Of a stretch of DNA of 64,000 nucleotides, positions 28,000-39,789 are shown piece by piece (position 1 is the first letter of the stretch; each line of letters begins with the position of its first letter). The DNA is from Actinoplanes philippinensis (GTDB lineage: Bacteria > Actinomycetota > Actinomycetes > Mycobacteriales > Micromonosporaceae), in contig NZ_FONV01000005.1 of NCBI RefSeq assembly GCF_900113015.1, forward strand, positions 558,001-622,000. Direction: 5' to 3'. The position numbers and the translations under genes were made by a program. The notes beneath the pieces are model-generated. The model searched no databases. It saw only the letters and a list, made by a program, of their open reading frames with translations, and was not told the DNA's origin.

Positions 28000-28553
28000 C
28001 AGCGCTCCCCCGTCGGTCGGCCGGCGGGCCTGCTCCGCCGCCAGGGCGGTAAACCGTCGGCCAGGTCGTAGTACCTGTCGAGCAGCCGCATCCGGGCTGA
28101 CCGGTATGCGGTGATGGTGGCGGATCCCGTGGCCAGTGCCTCGGTGACGAAACGGTCCTGAGCCAGCGACCGCTGGGTGCCGGCTGCCAGATCGACCGTC
28201 CAGAAGGCGAGTGCCCGGCTGGTCATGGTCACCCATCCACCCGGCGAGGATGCGGAGACGGTGAGTTCCTCGGCCTCCTGCTCGAACCGGCGGTCCTCGG
28301 GATCGGGATCCGGCTCGGGAAAGCCGAGAAAGGAGTTCTCCACCTCGACGTACTCCCGGTGATAGCGCACCCAGAGCATCGTGGCGATCCGGCTCAGGCG
28401 GCGACCCAGTTCGGCGTCGGTGCAGGACCCGTATGACCGGTTCCGGAACTCCAGGGCCAGTTGCATTCGCCCGGAGAGGCGGGCTCGGATCTGGCCGTCC
28501 GGGGTGGTGGCCTCGGCGTCGATGCGCTCGAGGAGTCTGGCGAGCTCGCCCAT
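27996..28553 (-). CDS. Hypothetical helical protein
   Basis: A 185-residue soluble protein, no recognised domain. It is rich in Arg/Glu/Leu helices (GELARLLERIDAEATTPDGQ..., ELGRRLSRIATMLWVRYHREY), with no signal peptide or membrane segment. I chose ATG 28553; an in-frame extension to 28697 adds Arg/Ser/Pro-rich sequence with no ribosome site. It is translationally coupled to the lipoprotein gene (GTGA) and lies 156 nt downstream of the STAND ATPase on the same strand. Confidence 0.7.
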   Translation of the reverse strand: MGELARLLERIDAEATTPDGQIRARLSGRMQLALEFRNRSYGSCTDAELGRRLSRIATMLWVRYHREYVEVENSFLGFPEPDPDPEDRRFEQEAEELTVSASSPGGWVTMTSRALAFWTVDLAAGTQRSLAQDRFVTEALATGSATITAYRSARMRLLDRYYDLADGLPPWRRSRPAGRPTGERW

Positions 28554-28709
28554 TGGTGATCCGTCCAGCTTGATCGACAACTGTCGCTTGCTGTCTTCGC
28601 AGGAGGGTACGCCCAGGCCGCCGGACCGGTTCGATCGTCGAGGCGACTGTCCGGAAGGGGACGACCCGGTGTGCCGGAACGGAGGACGTGCCGGCATCCG
28701 GGGCCCGCT

Positions 28710-31700
28710 TCAGCCGAACTGCCGGCAATAGTCGGGGACGGGAGCGCCGTCGTTGCGGCTCAGCGACGTGGCGATGCCGCAGAGCTTGCGGCCGGCCGTC
28801 GCCGGGTCGAGCGGCCACACCGAGACGAGCGAGTCGAACGATCCGCTGACCAGCAGCCGGCCGTCCGGTGAGAACGCCAGCGCCGCGATCACGCCGGCGT
28901 GCCCGCGCAGGGTGGCCAGCGGCGCCCGGGTCGTGGTGTCCCAGAGTTGGACCGGGCCGCTGCGGTCGCCCACCGCGAGGGTCCGCCCGTCCGGCGCGTA
29001 CGCCACCCGGTCGACCTGCTCCCCCTGCTCGGCGGTGGTCCACAGGGAGGTCGAGCCGTCGCCGGAGCGGATGTCGACCCGCCGGTTCGTCCCGGCCACC
29101 GCCATGGTGCGGCCGTCCGGCGCGACCGCCAGGTCCAGTGGCTGGTAGCGGCCCAACGGCCGGGGCTCGCCGACGGCGCTCAGGTCGGCGGTCCGCCAGG
29201 AGCGCAGGTCGCCGGTGAAGCCCTCGTCGTTCCGCGCGACACTGCCGGTGGTCACCGCGGCGTACAGGGTGGCGCCGTCGGCGGAGAAGTCGAGCGCATA
29301 ACTCGACTCCACCTTCTCCTCGGAGGGCTTGGCCAGCGTGATCGTCCCGCGCATCCGGCGGGTGTCGACGTCGTAGACCTGGATTCCGCCGGGTGTCCAG
29401 GCCGGGCCCTCGCCGAGACACGCGAACGTCGCCACCGCGAGCAGCCGCCCGTCCGGGGACGCGGCCAGATCACCCGTGCACGATCCGAGGTCCGTCGAGG
29501 ACTGTCGTTTCCCGGTCTCGTCCCACAGCTCCAGCGTGCCCTCGGCGGTGATCATGCCGAGCAGCCCGTCGGCCGCGTACACCAGCCCGTTCACCGGTCC
29601 GGCCGGGCGGAACGACGCGGTCCGTACCCTCGTGGCGGTGTCCCAGACCCGGACCGTGCCGTCCTGGCCGCCGGCCGCGATCCGCCGCCCGTCCGGCGAG
29701 AACACCGCGCCGTAGACCTCGCCGTCGGTGTTCAGCGAGTCGACGACCCGCCGGTGCACGACCGACGGCCCGGTCGGCGCGGTCACCACGACCACTTGGC
29801 CGTTCGCCGAGGCGGCCGCCGCACCGTACGACGACAGGCCGGTCCGCAGTGTGCCGTGCGTGCCGTTGGTGATCGACCACAGGTCCACGCTGCGCAGCGC
29901 TGCCGCCGAGATGATCATGCCGTCGCCGGCGACCGCGAAGGGCGCCGGCGGCGCGCTCGTGTGCCCCTCCGGGGTGATGTCGCGCAGTTTGCGGCCGGTG
30001 CCCGGCTCCCACTGCCGGAGCCGGCCCTGCCCGCCGGGCCCCGCCTCGTTCGTGACCAGCGAGCCGTCCGGCCCGAAGGCGAGGTACGTGGGGCCGGTCA
30101 GCGCCATCGTCCGCCGGCCGTCGTCGACCCGCCGGACCTCGGCGGCCCCGCCCGGACCGGCCGCCGCGACGTACCTGCCGTCCCGGCTCACCGACAGTGA
30201 CGTGACTGCGTCGAGCCCGACCGGCACGGTACGGACCACCCGCCCGGTGACCGCGTCCCAGAGCCCGAGGTCCTTCGGCTCGGCGGTGCCCCCGGCCACC
30301 ACCGTGGTGCTGCCGGGCAGCCAGTCGACCGCCCCGGCCGCGGGCAGCGCCCGGACCGGCTCGCCGGTGGCCGCGTCCCAGATCCGCACCCCGTTGTCCG
30401 GCACCAGCGCGCCGGAGGCCAGATAGCGGCCGTCCGGGGAGAACGCCACCGAGACCACCCAGGTCGTCTCGATGCCCTCCGGTGGCGCCGGGTAGGCGAG
30501 CGGCTGTCCCACCTCGGTCAGCGAGGCGGTGTCCCAGAGCCGTACGATGCCCTTGTTGTCGCCGACCGCGATCCGCGACCCGTCCGGGCTGACCGCCGCC
30601 GAGTAGCCGCCCGGCACCGTGCCGAGCTGCCCGGCGAAGCGCACCATCTGGGTGGAGAGCAGCGCGCCCCGGGCCTCGGTCGTCGGCTCCTCGCTCCAGG
30701 CGGCCAGCGCCCGGCGGACCGCGGCCGGCTCGTCGCGGTCCAGCAGGGCCACGGCCTCGGCCGCGTACTGCCGGGAGCGGGCGTCCCGGCCGGCCGCGTC
30801 GGCGGTGCGCTGCCGGTCCACCGCGACCAGGCCGCCGCCCACCGCCAGCAGCAGGGCCGCGGCCAGCCCGGCGACCATCCGGCGCAGCCGCCGGGTGGCG
30901 CGTTCACGGGCCCGCTGCTCACCGGCGGCGGCCGCGGCCCCGGCCGCCAGATATTCGCCGACCAGCGGGGGCACGCCGTCACCGGCCGGGACCCGCTCGC
31001 CGGCGGCCAGCAGGCGCGAGCCCCGGGGCAGCAGGTCGGGATCGCGGCCGGACCGGTCCCAGTCCCGGGCCGCCTCGGTCACCGACTGGCGCAGCAGCAG
31101 GTCCTCGCGGGCCTCGGCCACCCAGCCGGCCAGCCGCGGCCAGCTGGTCAGCAGCGCCTCGTGGCTGATCTCCACGGTGTCCGCGCCGACCGTGACCAGC
31201 CGGGCCCGGACCAGGCGGCGCAGCACCCGGGAGTCGCTGGCCGCCCGCTCGCCGCGGCGGCGCACGGCCGTACCGTCGCCGGTGACCGTGACCAGCGCGA
31301 GCAGGGCGTCCCGCAGCCGGTCGCGGTCCTCCGGCGGCAGGTCGAGGTAGATGCCCTCGGCGGTCTCCGCGATCGCGTGCCGGATGCCGCCGGTGGCCAG
31401 GTAGGCGGCGACGGTCAGCCGGATGCCCTCCCGGCGGTCCCAGGTGGCGCGCAGCGCGTGGGCCAGCAGCGGCAGCGCCCCCGGCTCGTAGCCGTCCGGC
31501 CCGTCCGCGCCCAGGTCGCGCAGCAGCAGGTCGGGCAGGCCCGGCTCGACGGTGAGGCCGGCGTGCTCGGCCGGCTCGACGACGGCCCGGCGGATCTCGG
31601 CCGCGTCCAGCGGTCCCAGCACGACGTGCCCGGCGGCGAGGATCCGGGCCAGCGGCGGCAGCGCGGCGCAGGCCGGGTAGAAGTCGGAGCGGACGGCGAT

Positions 31701-33017
31701 CACCACGAGCGCGGGCGCCGCCTCGGCCAGCGCCGTCGCGTAGGCGAGGCGTTCGGCCGGGTCGGGGCACTGGGTGAACAGCTCCTCGAACTGGTCCACC
31801 ACCACGATCGGGCGACGGCCCGCCGCGGCCGCCTTCGCGGCCAGCGCCCCGATCCGGTACGGCTCCGCACGCACCGCCTTCACCAGGTCGTCGTGCGGCA
31901 CCTCGTCGTCCGGCCCGGCCAGGCCGCCCACGGGGTCGGCGAGCGGGGAGGCGCCGGACGCGGCCAGGCCGTACAGGCGGCCCACCAGGTCGGCGAGCGG
32001 GGAGGCGCCGGGCGCGGTCAGCACCCAGGCCCACGAGGCGGGCTCCTCGCCCAGCGCGCCGACGCCGAGGGCTGGCAGCAGTCCGGCCCGCAGCAGCGAC
32101 GACTTGCCGGCGCCGGACACCCCGGTGACGATCAGCGGCGGCCCGCCCACGGCCTGCTCGGCGAGCCAGCTGAGCAGCTGCGCGATCTGCGTCTCCCGGC
32201 CGCGGAAACGGGACGCGTCCTCCGGCTGGAAGCTGACCAGGCCGGGGTACGGCGGAACGGCTCCCCCGGGCACGTCGGCGGGCACCCCGTCACCGCCCGG
32301 CAGCTGCTCCCGGGTCACCTCGGCCAGGTGCCGCCGGACCTGCTCCAGCTGGCGGCTCAGCTCCAGGCTCTGCACCGCGAACTGCCGGCGCAGCCCGTCG
32401 ACGCTCTGCCGCACCTCGGCGAGCATCCAGCCCAGCTCGCCCACGCCCAGCCCGAGCTCCCGGAACGCCGCCTCCAGCTGGTGCCGCAGCTCCTCGTCGG
32501 TGGTGGCGGCCTCGGCGATGGCGGCGCCGACCGCGTCCACCTCGCGCAGCACCCGGGAGACCTCCTCGTGCAGGGCCTTGCCCCGCTCGTCGGCGGCGGC
32601 GAGCCGGGGCAGCAGGTCGGCGGCGATCGCGTCGCGCCACTGTTCCTCGCTCCAGCCGGCCGCCCGCGGGTCCCGGTCGCGCAGCCGTTTCGCCGTCTCG
32701 GTCAGGCTGTCGGCGAGGAAGTTGCTGCCCAGGCCGCCGACCTGGTCGAGGGCGGCGGCGAAGGCGTCGGGGGCGCCGAGGCCGGCGCCGGCCACCGGGG
32801 CGACCGCGGAGGCGGTGAGAAAGGCGAGGATGGCGTACGGGCTGGCCGATCGCAGTCCGGCCCGGGCACGGCGGCCGGTCGCCCGGACCCAGGAGCGCAC
32901 GCCCGCACGGGCCCGTTCGACGGCGGCCGGGCGCTCGGGGTCGCGGGGGCGGGGCTCACGGGGCTCGGACTCGGTCAACGCTCCTCCGTGGACATCGACG
33001 GACGTAGCCGATCTCAT
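28710..33017 (-). CDS. STAND-class ATPase with coiled-coil N-terminus and WD40 propeller
   Basis: A 1435-residue signalling NTPase. A hydrophobic stretch at about 60-85 and a long coiled coil at about 120-240 precede the NTPase: Walker A GVSGAGKSSLL (299-309), Walker B IVVVDQFEELF (404-414) and GYEPGALPLLAHAL near 509, the novel-STAND pattern. A transmembrane helix (LRRMVAGLAAALLLAVGGGLVAV) lies near 711-733. From about 805 to the end at least 12 WD-type repeats occur (SPDGSRIAVGD...VRLWDT and similar). STAND proteins oligomerise when the sensor domain binds a trigger. The start is ATG 33017; a TTG at 32978 with ggaggag just upstream is an alternative. The first of four same-strand genes. Confidence 0.85.
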   Translation of the reverse strand: MRSATSVDVHGGALTESEPREPRPRDPERPAAVERARAGVRSWVRATGRRARAGLRSASPYAILAFLTASAVAPVAGAGLGAPDAFAAALDQVGGLGSNFLADSLTETAKRLRDRDPRAAGWSEEQWRDAIAADLLPRLAAADERGKALHEEVSRVLREVDAVGAAIAEAATTDEELRHQLEAAFRELGLGVGELGWMLAEVRQSVDGLRRQFAVQSLELSRQLEQVRRHLAEVTREQLPGGDGVPADVPGGAVPPYPGLVSFQPEDASRFRGRETQIAQLLSWLAEQAVGGPPLIVTGVSGAGKSSLLRAGLLPALGVGALGEEPASWAWVLTAPGASPLADLVGRLYGLAASGASPLADPVGGLAGPDDEVPHDDLVKAVRAEPYRIGALAAKAAAAGRRPIVVVDQFEELFTQCPDPAERLAYATALAEAAPALVVIAVRSDFYPACAALPPLARILAAGHVVLGPLDAAEIRRAVVEPAEHAGLTVEPGLPDLLLRDLGADGPDGYEPGALPLLAHALRATWDRREGIRLTVAAYLATGGIRHAIAETAEGIYLDLPPEDRDRLRDALLALVTVTGDGTAVRRRGERAASDSRVLRRLVRARLVTVGADTVEISHEALLTSWPRLAGWVAEAREDLLLRQSVTEAARDWDRSGRDPDLLPRGSRLLAAGERVPAGDGVPPLVGEYLAAGAAAAAGEQRARERATRRLRRMVAGLAAALLLAVGGGLVAVDRQRTADAAGRDARSRQYAAEAVALLDRDEPAAVRRALAAWSEEPTTEARGALLSTQMVRFAGQLGTVPGGYSAAVSPDGSRIAVGDNKGIVRLWDTASLTEVGQPLAYPAPPEGIETTWVVSVAFSPDGRYLASGALVPDNGVRIWDAATGEPVRALPAAGAVDWLPGSTTVVAGGTAEPKDLGLWDAVTGRVVRTVPVGLDAVTSLSVSRDGRYVAAAGPGGAAEVRRVDDGRRTMALTGPTYLAFGPDGSLVTNEAGPGGQGRLRQWEPGTGRKLRDITPEGHTSAPPAPFAVAGDGMIISAAALRSVDLWSITNGTHGTLRTGLSSYGAAAASANGQVVVVTAPTGPSVVHRRVVDSLNTDGEVYGAVFSPDGRRIAAGGQDGTVRVWDTATRVRTASFRPAGPVNGLVYAADGLLGMITAEGTLELWDETGKRQSSTDLGSCTGDLAASPDGRLLAVATFACLGEGPAWTPGGIQVYDVDTRRMRGTITLAKPSEEKVESSYALDFSADGATLYAAVTTGSVARNDEGFTGDLRSWRTADLSAVGEPRPLGRYQPLDLAVAPDGRTMAVAGTNRRVDIRSGDGSTSLWTTAEQGEQVDRVAYAPDGRTLAVGDRSGPVQLWDTTTRAPLATLRGHAGVIAALAFSPDGRLLVSGSFDSLVSVWPLDPATAGRKLCGIATSLSRNDGAPVPDYCRQFG

Positions 33018-33107
33018 GATGGCACCGGCGGACCAGGGGAGGACCCGCCCGAATCGGCGGGACTTCCGGCCCGGGTCCGCGCGCGGGTTCCGTGGGCCAA
33101 TGGAGGC

Positions 33108-33281
33108 ATGACCACCACGACCGTTTCGGAACAGCCGGTGAAGGTCGAGCCGGTTCGCCGCTACGCCACACCGACCGGGGATCCCTGCCCGTATCTGCTG
33201 CGTGCGGACGGGACGGTCGAGGGTGACGGCGCGTGCCGCGGGTGTGGCACGTGCCTGCTGGGTGCGGGCTGGTCGAGTTGA
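33108..33281 (+). CDS. Small Cys-rich protein, possible zinc ribbon
   Basis: A 57-residue protein with ggagg directly upstream of ATG 33108. After a Thr/Val-rich N-terminus it has DPCPYLLRADG and ends GACRGCGTCLLGAGW: four Cys at residues 27, 43, 46 and 49. The spacing suggests metal binding, though the first Cys stands alone in its half. It is divergent from the STAND gene (90-bp gap) and 39 nt before the membrane glycosyltransferase gene. Confidence 0.7.
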   Translation: MTTTTVSEQPVKVEPVRRYATPTGDPCPYLLRADGTVEGDGACRGCGTCLLGAGWSS

Positions 33282-33320
33282 CATTGGCGGCCGGCGGGCG
33301 GGAACCCGTACGGTGGGACC

Positions 33321-34820
33321 GTGGTCGATGCGCTCAGTGACACGTCAGATACACAGCGTATGGAGTCTGCCCGGAGGCCGTACGCCTGGTGGCCGGCCGG
33401 CCTGATCGCGTCCGCCGCCACGCTGCTGCTTCTGATCACCGCCGGTGGATACGGCTACCACCGCGACGAGTTGTACTTCCGGATTCTCGGCGAGCACCCG
33501 CAGTGGGGTTACGTCGACCAGCCGCCGTTCACCCCGATGCTGGTCCGGCTCGGCATCGAGGCGTTCGGCGACACCCTGTGGGCGATCCGGGTGCCGGCCG
33601 CCGTGCTGCTCGGGCTCACCGCGCTGGCAGCCGCCGCCATCGCCCGCGAGGCCGGCGGCGGCACGGCCGCCCAGTCACTGGCCGCGGCCGGGGTGTTCGG
33701 TGTCGTCCCGCTCTCCTCGGCGCACGTCACCGCCACCTCCGCACCGGACCTGCTGGTCTGGACGGGCGTGCTGTATTTCGTGGTCCGGGCGCTGCTCTCG
33801 GACCGGCCCCGCTCGTGGGCATACGCCGGGGCCGTCGCCGGGCTCGGTCTGTGGAACAAGCATCTGGTCCTGTTGCTGCTGCTCTGCCTGGGGGCGGCGC
33901 TGCTGCTGGCCGGGCCGCGCGAGGTGCTGCGGTCGCGGCACGTGTGGATCGGCGTGGCGCTGGCCGTGGTGATCGGCGCGCCGAACCTGATCTACCAGGT
34001 GGCGAACGGGTTCCCCCAGGCGCAGATGGCGGCGGCGATCGCGGAGAACAAGGGCGCCGAGTCCCGGGCGATGCTGCTGCCGCTCCAGTTCGCCCTGCTC
34101 GCGCTGCCTCCGGTGTGGATCGCCGGGCTGGTCGCCCCGGTGCGTGATCCCCGGCTGCGGCGGCTGCGGGCGCTCGTCGTGGCGTACCCCCTGATGCTGG
34201 TTCTGGTCTTCCTGACGGCCGGGCAGCCGTATTACACGGCGGGGTTGCTGCTCGGGCTGCACGCCGTCGGCGCCGTCGCTGTCGCCCGCTGGGCCGGTGG
34301 GCGCCGTGGCCGTCAGGCGCTCGTCGCGGGGGCGGCGCTGGTCACGTCGGCGGCCGCGGTGGTCACGTCGCTGCCGGTGATCCCGGAGCGGGACCTGGCC
34401 GGGTCACTGCCGGCCGAGCTGAACCAGACGATCGCCGACCAGGTCGGCTGGCGGCAGTACGTGTGGCAGATCGGCACCGTGTGGGCCGGCCTGTCGGAGG
34501 CCGACCAGCGGCGGTCCGTCCTGTTCACCGGCAACTACGGTGAGGCCGGCGCCCTCGACCGGTACGGCCCGTCGCTGCGGCTGCCGCAGGTCTACAGCGG
34601 ACACAACGCGCTGCACGGGTTCGGCCCGCCACCGGACTCCAAGCGCATCGTGATCGCGGTGCTGGACACGCCGCCCGAGGGGCTCGGCACCTGCACACCG
34701 AAGGCGACCCTGCACAACACCCCGGGGGTGGAGAACGAGGAGGTCGGGGTACGTGTCCACGTGTGCCGGATGGACCGCCCGTGGTCCCTGGTCTGGCCCG
34801 GGTTGCAGCACTTCGACTAG
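33321..34820 (+). CDS. Membrane glycosyltransferase, family 39 (PMT/ArnT-like)
   Basis: A 499-residue polytopic protein with about 11 hydrophobic helices. The first extracytoplasmic loop has GYGYHRDELYFRILGEHPQWGYVDQPP near residues 45-70, matching the acidic catalytic loop of PMT_2/ArnT-type enzymes that use polyprenyl-phosphate sugars. The C-terminal 130 residues form a soluble extracytoplasmic domain. The start is GTG 33321. The last 4 nt overlap the convergent phosphopantetheinyl transferase gene. The glycosyl acceptor is unknown. Confidence 0.85.
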   Translation: MVDALSDTSDTQRMESARRPYAWWPAGLIASAATLLLLITAGGYGYHRDELYFRILGEHPQWGYVDQPPFTPMLVRLGIEAFGDTLWAIRVPAAVLLGLTALAAAAIAREAGGGTAAQSLAAAGVFGVVPLSSAHVTATSAPDLLVWTGVLYFVVRALLSDRPRSWAYAGAVAGLGLWNKHLVLLLLLCLGAALLLAGPREVLRSRHVWIGVALAVVIGAPNLIYQVANGFPQAQMAAAIAENKGAESRAMLLPLQFALLALPPVWIAGLVAPVRDPRLRRLRALVVAYPLMLVLVFLTAGQPYYTAGLLLGLHAVGAVAVARWAGGRRGRQALVAGAALVTSAAAVVTSLPVIPERDLAGSLPAELNQTIADQVGWRQYVWQIGTVWAGLSEADQRRSVLFTGNYGEAGALDRYGPSLRLPQVYSGHNALHGFGPPPDSKRIVIAVLDTPPEGLGTCTPKATLHNTPGVENEEVGVRVHVCRMDRPWSLVWPGLQHFD

Positions 34821-35488
34821 TTCGCGGCGGCGGGTTCCCCGGTGACCGTGACGGCGGCGGTCACCAGGCCGCCGGCCACCTGCCAGCGGCCGTGCAGGGC
34901 GGGCCACGGCGAGTCGACGTGGATCCGGGCGGCGAAGGTCCCCCGCTCCCGGTCGACGGTCAGGCTCGCCTCCTCGAAGCCGAGCCATCGGCGGGTGACC
35001 GGGAACCACGCCTTGTAGACGGCCTCCTTGGCGCAGAACAGCAGCCGGTCCCAGTGCACCGACGGATCCCGTGCGGCCAGCCCGGCCAGGTGGTCCCGGT
35101 CCGCCGGGGTGGTCACGGCCGGGAGGACCCGGGGCGGCAGCGGGGCGTGCGGTTCGGCGTCGATGCCCAGGCTCTCCAGATCCGCGGTACGGGCCACGGC
35201 GGCGGCGCGATAACCGGTGCAGTGGGTGATGCTGCCCACCACGCCGGCCGGCCAGATCGGCTCGCGGCGGGGCCCGGGACGGATCGGCGCGGGTGTGAAG
35301 CCGAGGCCGGCCAGGGCCTCGCGGGCGCAGCGGCGGGCCGTCACGAACTCTCGGCGGCGGCTGTCGACAGCGGTCGCGACCAGATCCTCCTCGCCGGGGA
35401 AACACGGCTCGCCCGGGTCGTCGCCGAACGCCTCGACGGTGACGACGGACGGCGGCAGCAGATCCTCGAGCACACGGCAGTCTCCCAT
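34817..35488 (-). CDS. 4'-phosphopantetheinyl transferase, EntD type
   Basis: Activates carrier proteins of polyketide, peptide or fatty-acid synthases by adding phosphopantetheine from CoA. The 223-residue product has the three family motifs: VGSITHCTGYRAAAVA (about 85-100), LGIDAEPH with the Mg-binding Asp/Glu (about 107-114), and LLFCAKEAVYKAWFP (about 151-165, with Glu and Lys of the WxxKEA motif). ATG 35488 matches the usual family start MGDCRVLEDLLPP; the frame upstream is antisense to the promoter of the next gene. No carrier protein or synthase is encoded nearby, so it probably serves clusters elsewhere. Confidence 0.9.
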   Translation of the reverse strand: MGDCRVLEDLLPPSVVTVEAFGDDPGEPCFPGEEDLVATAVDSRRREFVTARRCAREALAGLGFTPAPIRPGPRREPIWPAGVVGSITHCTGYRAAAVARTADLESLGIDAEPHAPLPPRVLPAVTTPADRDHLAGLAARDPSVHWDRLLFCAKEAVYKAWFPVTRRWLGFEEASLTVDRERGTFAARIHVDSPWPALHGRWQVAGGLVTAAVTVTGEPAAAN

Positions 35489-35610
35489 TCGCGCCCTGCG
35501 GCGGCGAACAGGGTGTTGAGCGCGGAACAGACGTCCGGTCGGGAACGGGACGATGTGGCCGTTAGCCCGAAGAGGGGTGTTCTGAAACGTCCGGAGGGCA
35601 CAATGACGGC

Positions 35611-38049
<2,439 letters not shown>

Positions 38050-38051
38050 CC

Positions 38052-38768
38052 CTGTTTCTCCGAGCGATCCGGCTCGACGGCGCGCCGCGTGCCGGATACC
38101 CCTTCGATCTCCCGGTCGTCCGCGCCCTCGCGGACGGCCGGGAGTTGCGTCTGCCCACCCCCGTCACGCTGCTCTCCGGTGACAACGGGAGCGGCAAGTC
38201 GACGCTGATCGAGGCGATCGCGGTGGCCGCCGGGTTCAACGCCGAGGGCGGCAGCACGTCGTTCAACTTCGCGACCCGGGCCACCGAGTCGAGTCTCGGC
38301 GGCAGTCTCACCCTGGTTCGTACGGCCGGGCGCAAACCGCGTACCGGGTTCTTCCTGCGGGCCGAGTCGTATTACAACGTGGCGACCGAGATCGAGCGGC
38401 TGGGTGTCACCCGCTCCTACGGCGGGGTGTCGCCGCACCAGCGGTCGCACGGCGAGTCGTTCCTCGACCTGGCCGCGCACCGGTTCGGGCCGGCCGGCCT
38501 CTACCTGCTCGACGAGCCGGAGGCGGCGCTGTCGGTGAACGGCTGCCTGGCCCTGCTGCTGCGGATCGCCGATCTGGTGGCGGCGGGCAGCCAGTTCCTG
38601 ATCGCCACGCACTCGCCGATCCTGCTGGCCTCGCCGGGCGCCACGATCCTGGAGATCACGCCGGAGGGGCCGATCCGCGAGGTCTCCTACGACCAGGCCG
38701 AGCCGGTGGCCATGACCCGGGCGTTCCTGGCCGATCCGGCCCGTTTCCTCCAGCACCTGTCCCTATAA
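38052..38768 (+). CDS. Predicted ABC-like ATPase with CTG start
   Basis: A 238-residue stand-alone ATPase of the predicted COG3910 type. Walker A SGDNGSGKSTLIEAIA lies at about 43-58, the family HGESFLDL signature near 139, Walker B LYLLDEPEAALS near 156, and FLIATHSPILLA with the switch His near 185. No ATG, GTG or TTG is available at the homologous start. CTG 38052 is preceded by gggagga (38039-38045) with a 6-nt spacing, so CTG initiation is the best reading. The only in-frame GTG lies at 37884, deep inside glgP. It follows the glgP stop by 2 nt. Function unknown. Confidence 0.82.
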   Translation: MFLRAIRLDGAPRAGYPFDLPVVRALADGRELRLPTPVTLLSGDNGSGKSTLIEAIAVAAGFNAEGGSTSFNFATRATESSLGGSLTLVRTAGRKPRTGFFLRAESYYNVATEIERLGVTRSYGGVSPHQRSHGESFLDLAAHRFGPAGLYLLDEPEAALSVNGCLALLLRIADLVAAGSQFLIATHSPILLASPGATILEITPEGPIREVSYDQAEPVAMTRAFLADPARFLQHLSL

Positions 38769-38826
38769 CACCCACCTGATTAGTATGTTTGGCATGAGCG
38801 CAACCGATCAACGCGAGGTCGCCTGA

Positions 38827-39777
38827 GTGCGGGCGATCCTCGTCTCCCGGCACGGCGGCCCGGAGGTGCTGGAGCCCGCCGACCTGCCGGACCCGGTCGC
38901 CTTGCCGGACCGGACACTGGTGGAGGTGACCGCGGCCGGGGTCAACTACGCCGACACGCACCGCACCGACGGCTCCTACCGGGCGGCGCCGGCGCTGCCG
39001 TTCGTGCCCGGCACCGAGGTGGCCGGCCGGACCGCGGACGGCCGGCGGGTGGTGGCGCTGCTGTTCCCCGGCGGCGGTTACGCCGAGCGCGCCTCGGTGG
39101 CCGACGCCGACATGGTCGAGGTGCCGGACGGGGTGGACGACGCGACCGCGCTGGCGTTGCTGGTCCAGGGCCTGACCGCCTGGCACGTGCTGCGCAGCAG
39201 CGCCCGGCTCCGCGACGGCGAGACAGTGGTGGTCGGGGCCGCGTCCGGCGGGGTGGGCTCGGTGGCGGTGCAGCTCGCCCGGCACTTCGGCGCCGGTCTG
39301 GTGATCGCGGCCGCCTCGACGGCGGAGAAACGGGAGCGGGCGCTGCGGCTCGGCGCCGGCGTCGCGGTGGACAGCGATCCCGAGGGGTACGCGGAGCGCC
39401 TCCTCGAGGTCACCGGGGGCCGCGGCGCCGACGTGCTGCTGGAGTCCACCGGCGGGGCCACGCTGACCGCCGCGCTGGGCGGCCTCGCCCCGTACGGCCG
39501 TCTGATCAGTTACGGCAACGCGTCCCGGCAGGGCCGTCCGCCGGCCGACTTCGGGGTGCTGGCCGAGCGGAACACGTCGGTCGCCGGCTTCTGGCTCAAG
39601 CCCGCGCTGGACATGCCCGGCGGGTTCCGGGAGCCGTTGCGGGAGTTGCTCGGCCTGGTCGCGGACGGCCGCCTGGTCCTGCCGCCGGGGCCCGCCTACC
39701 CGCTGGCCGAGGCCGGGCGCGCGCACGCCGACCTGCTGGCCCGCCGGACCACCGGCAAGGTGGTCCTGATCCCCTGA
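38827..39777 (+). CDS. NADPH:quinone oxidoreductase, zinc-independent MDR family
   Basis: A 316-residue cytoplasmic medium-chain dehydrogenase. It opens MRAILVSRHGGPEVLE, has GVNYADTHRTDGSY in place of zinc ligands, PGTEVAG, and the Rossmann segment VVGAASGGVGSVAVQLARHFGA near 138. It probably reduces quinones or enones with NADPH. GTG 38827 overlaps the stop of a ten-codon open frame (ATG 38794) that could be a short leader. The stop lies in a hairpin shared with the convergent exporter gene. Confidence 0.9.
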   Translation: MRAILVSRHGGPEVLEPADLPDPVALPDRTLVEVTAAGVNYADTHRTDGSYRAAPALPFVPGTEVAGRTADGRRVVALLFPGGGYAERASVADADMVEVPDGVDDATALALLVQGLTAWHVLRSSARLRDGETVVVGAASGGVGSVAVQLARHFGAGLVIAAASTAEKRERALRLGAGVAVDSDPEGYAERLLEVTGGRGADVLLESTGGATLTAALGGLAPYGRLISYGNASRQGRPPADFGVLAERNTSVAGFWLKPALDMPGGFREPLRELLGLVADGRLVLPPGPAYPLAEAGRAHADLLARRTTGKVVLIP

Positions 39778-39789
39778 CCGTGCGGTCAG
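39774..39789. terminator. Bidirectional hairpin between convergent genes
   Basis: Arms ctgacc/ggtcag with a 4-nt loop. The stop codons of the oxidoreductase gene (39775-39777) and of the convergent exporter gene (39786-39788) both sit in the stem, so the signal may serve both directions. Confidence 0.45.

Noticed and set aside
31161..33107. Plus-strand frame opposite the STAND gene extending into the small Cys-rich protein
   Set aside because: Only the last 57 codons, from ATG 33108 with its own ribosome site, look real.
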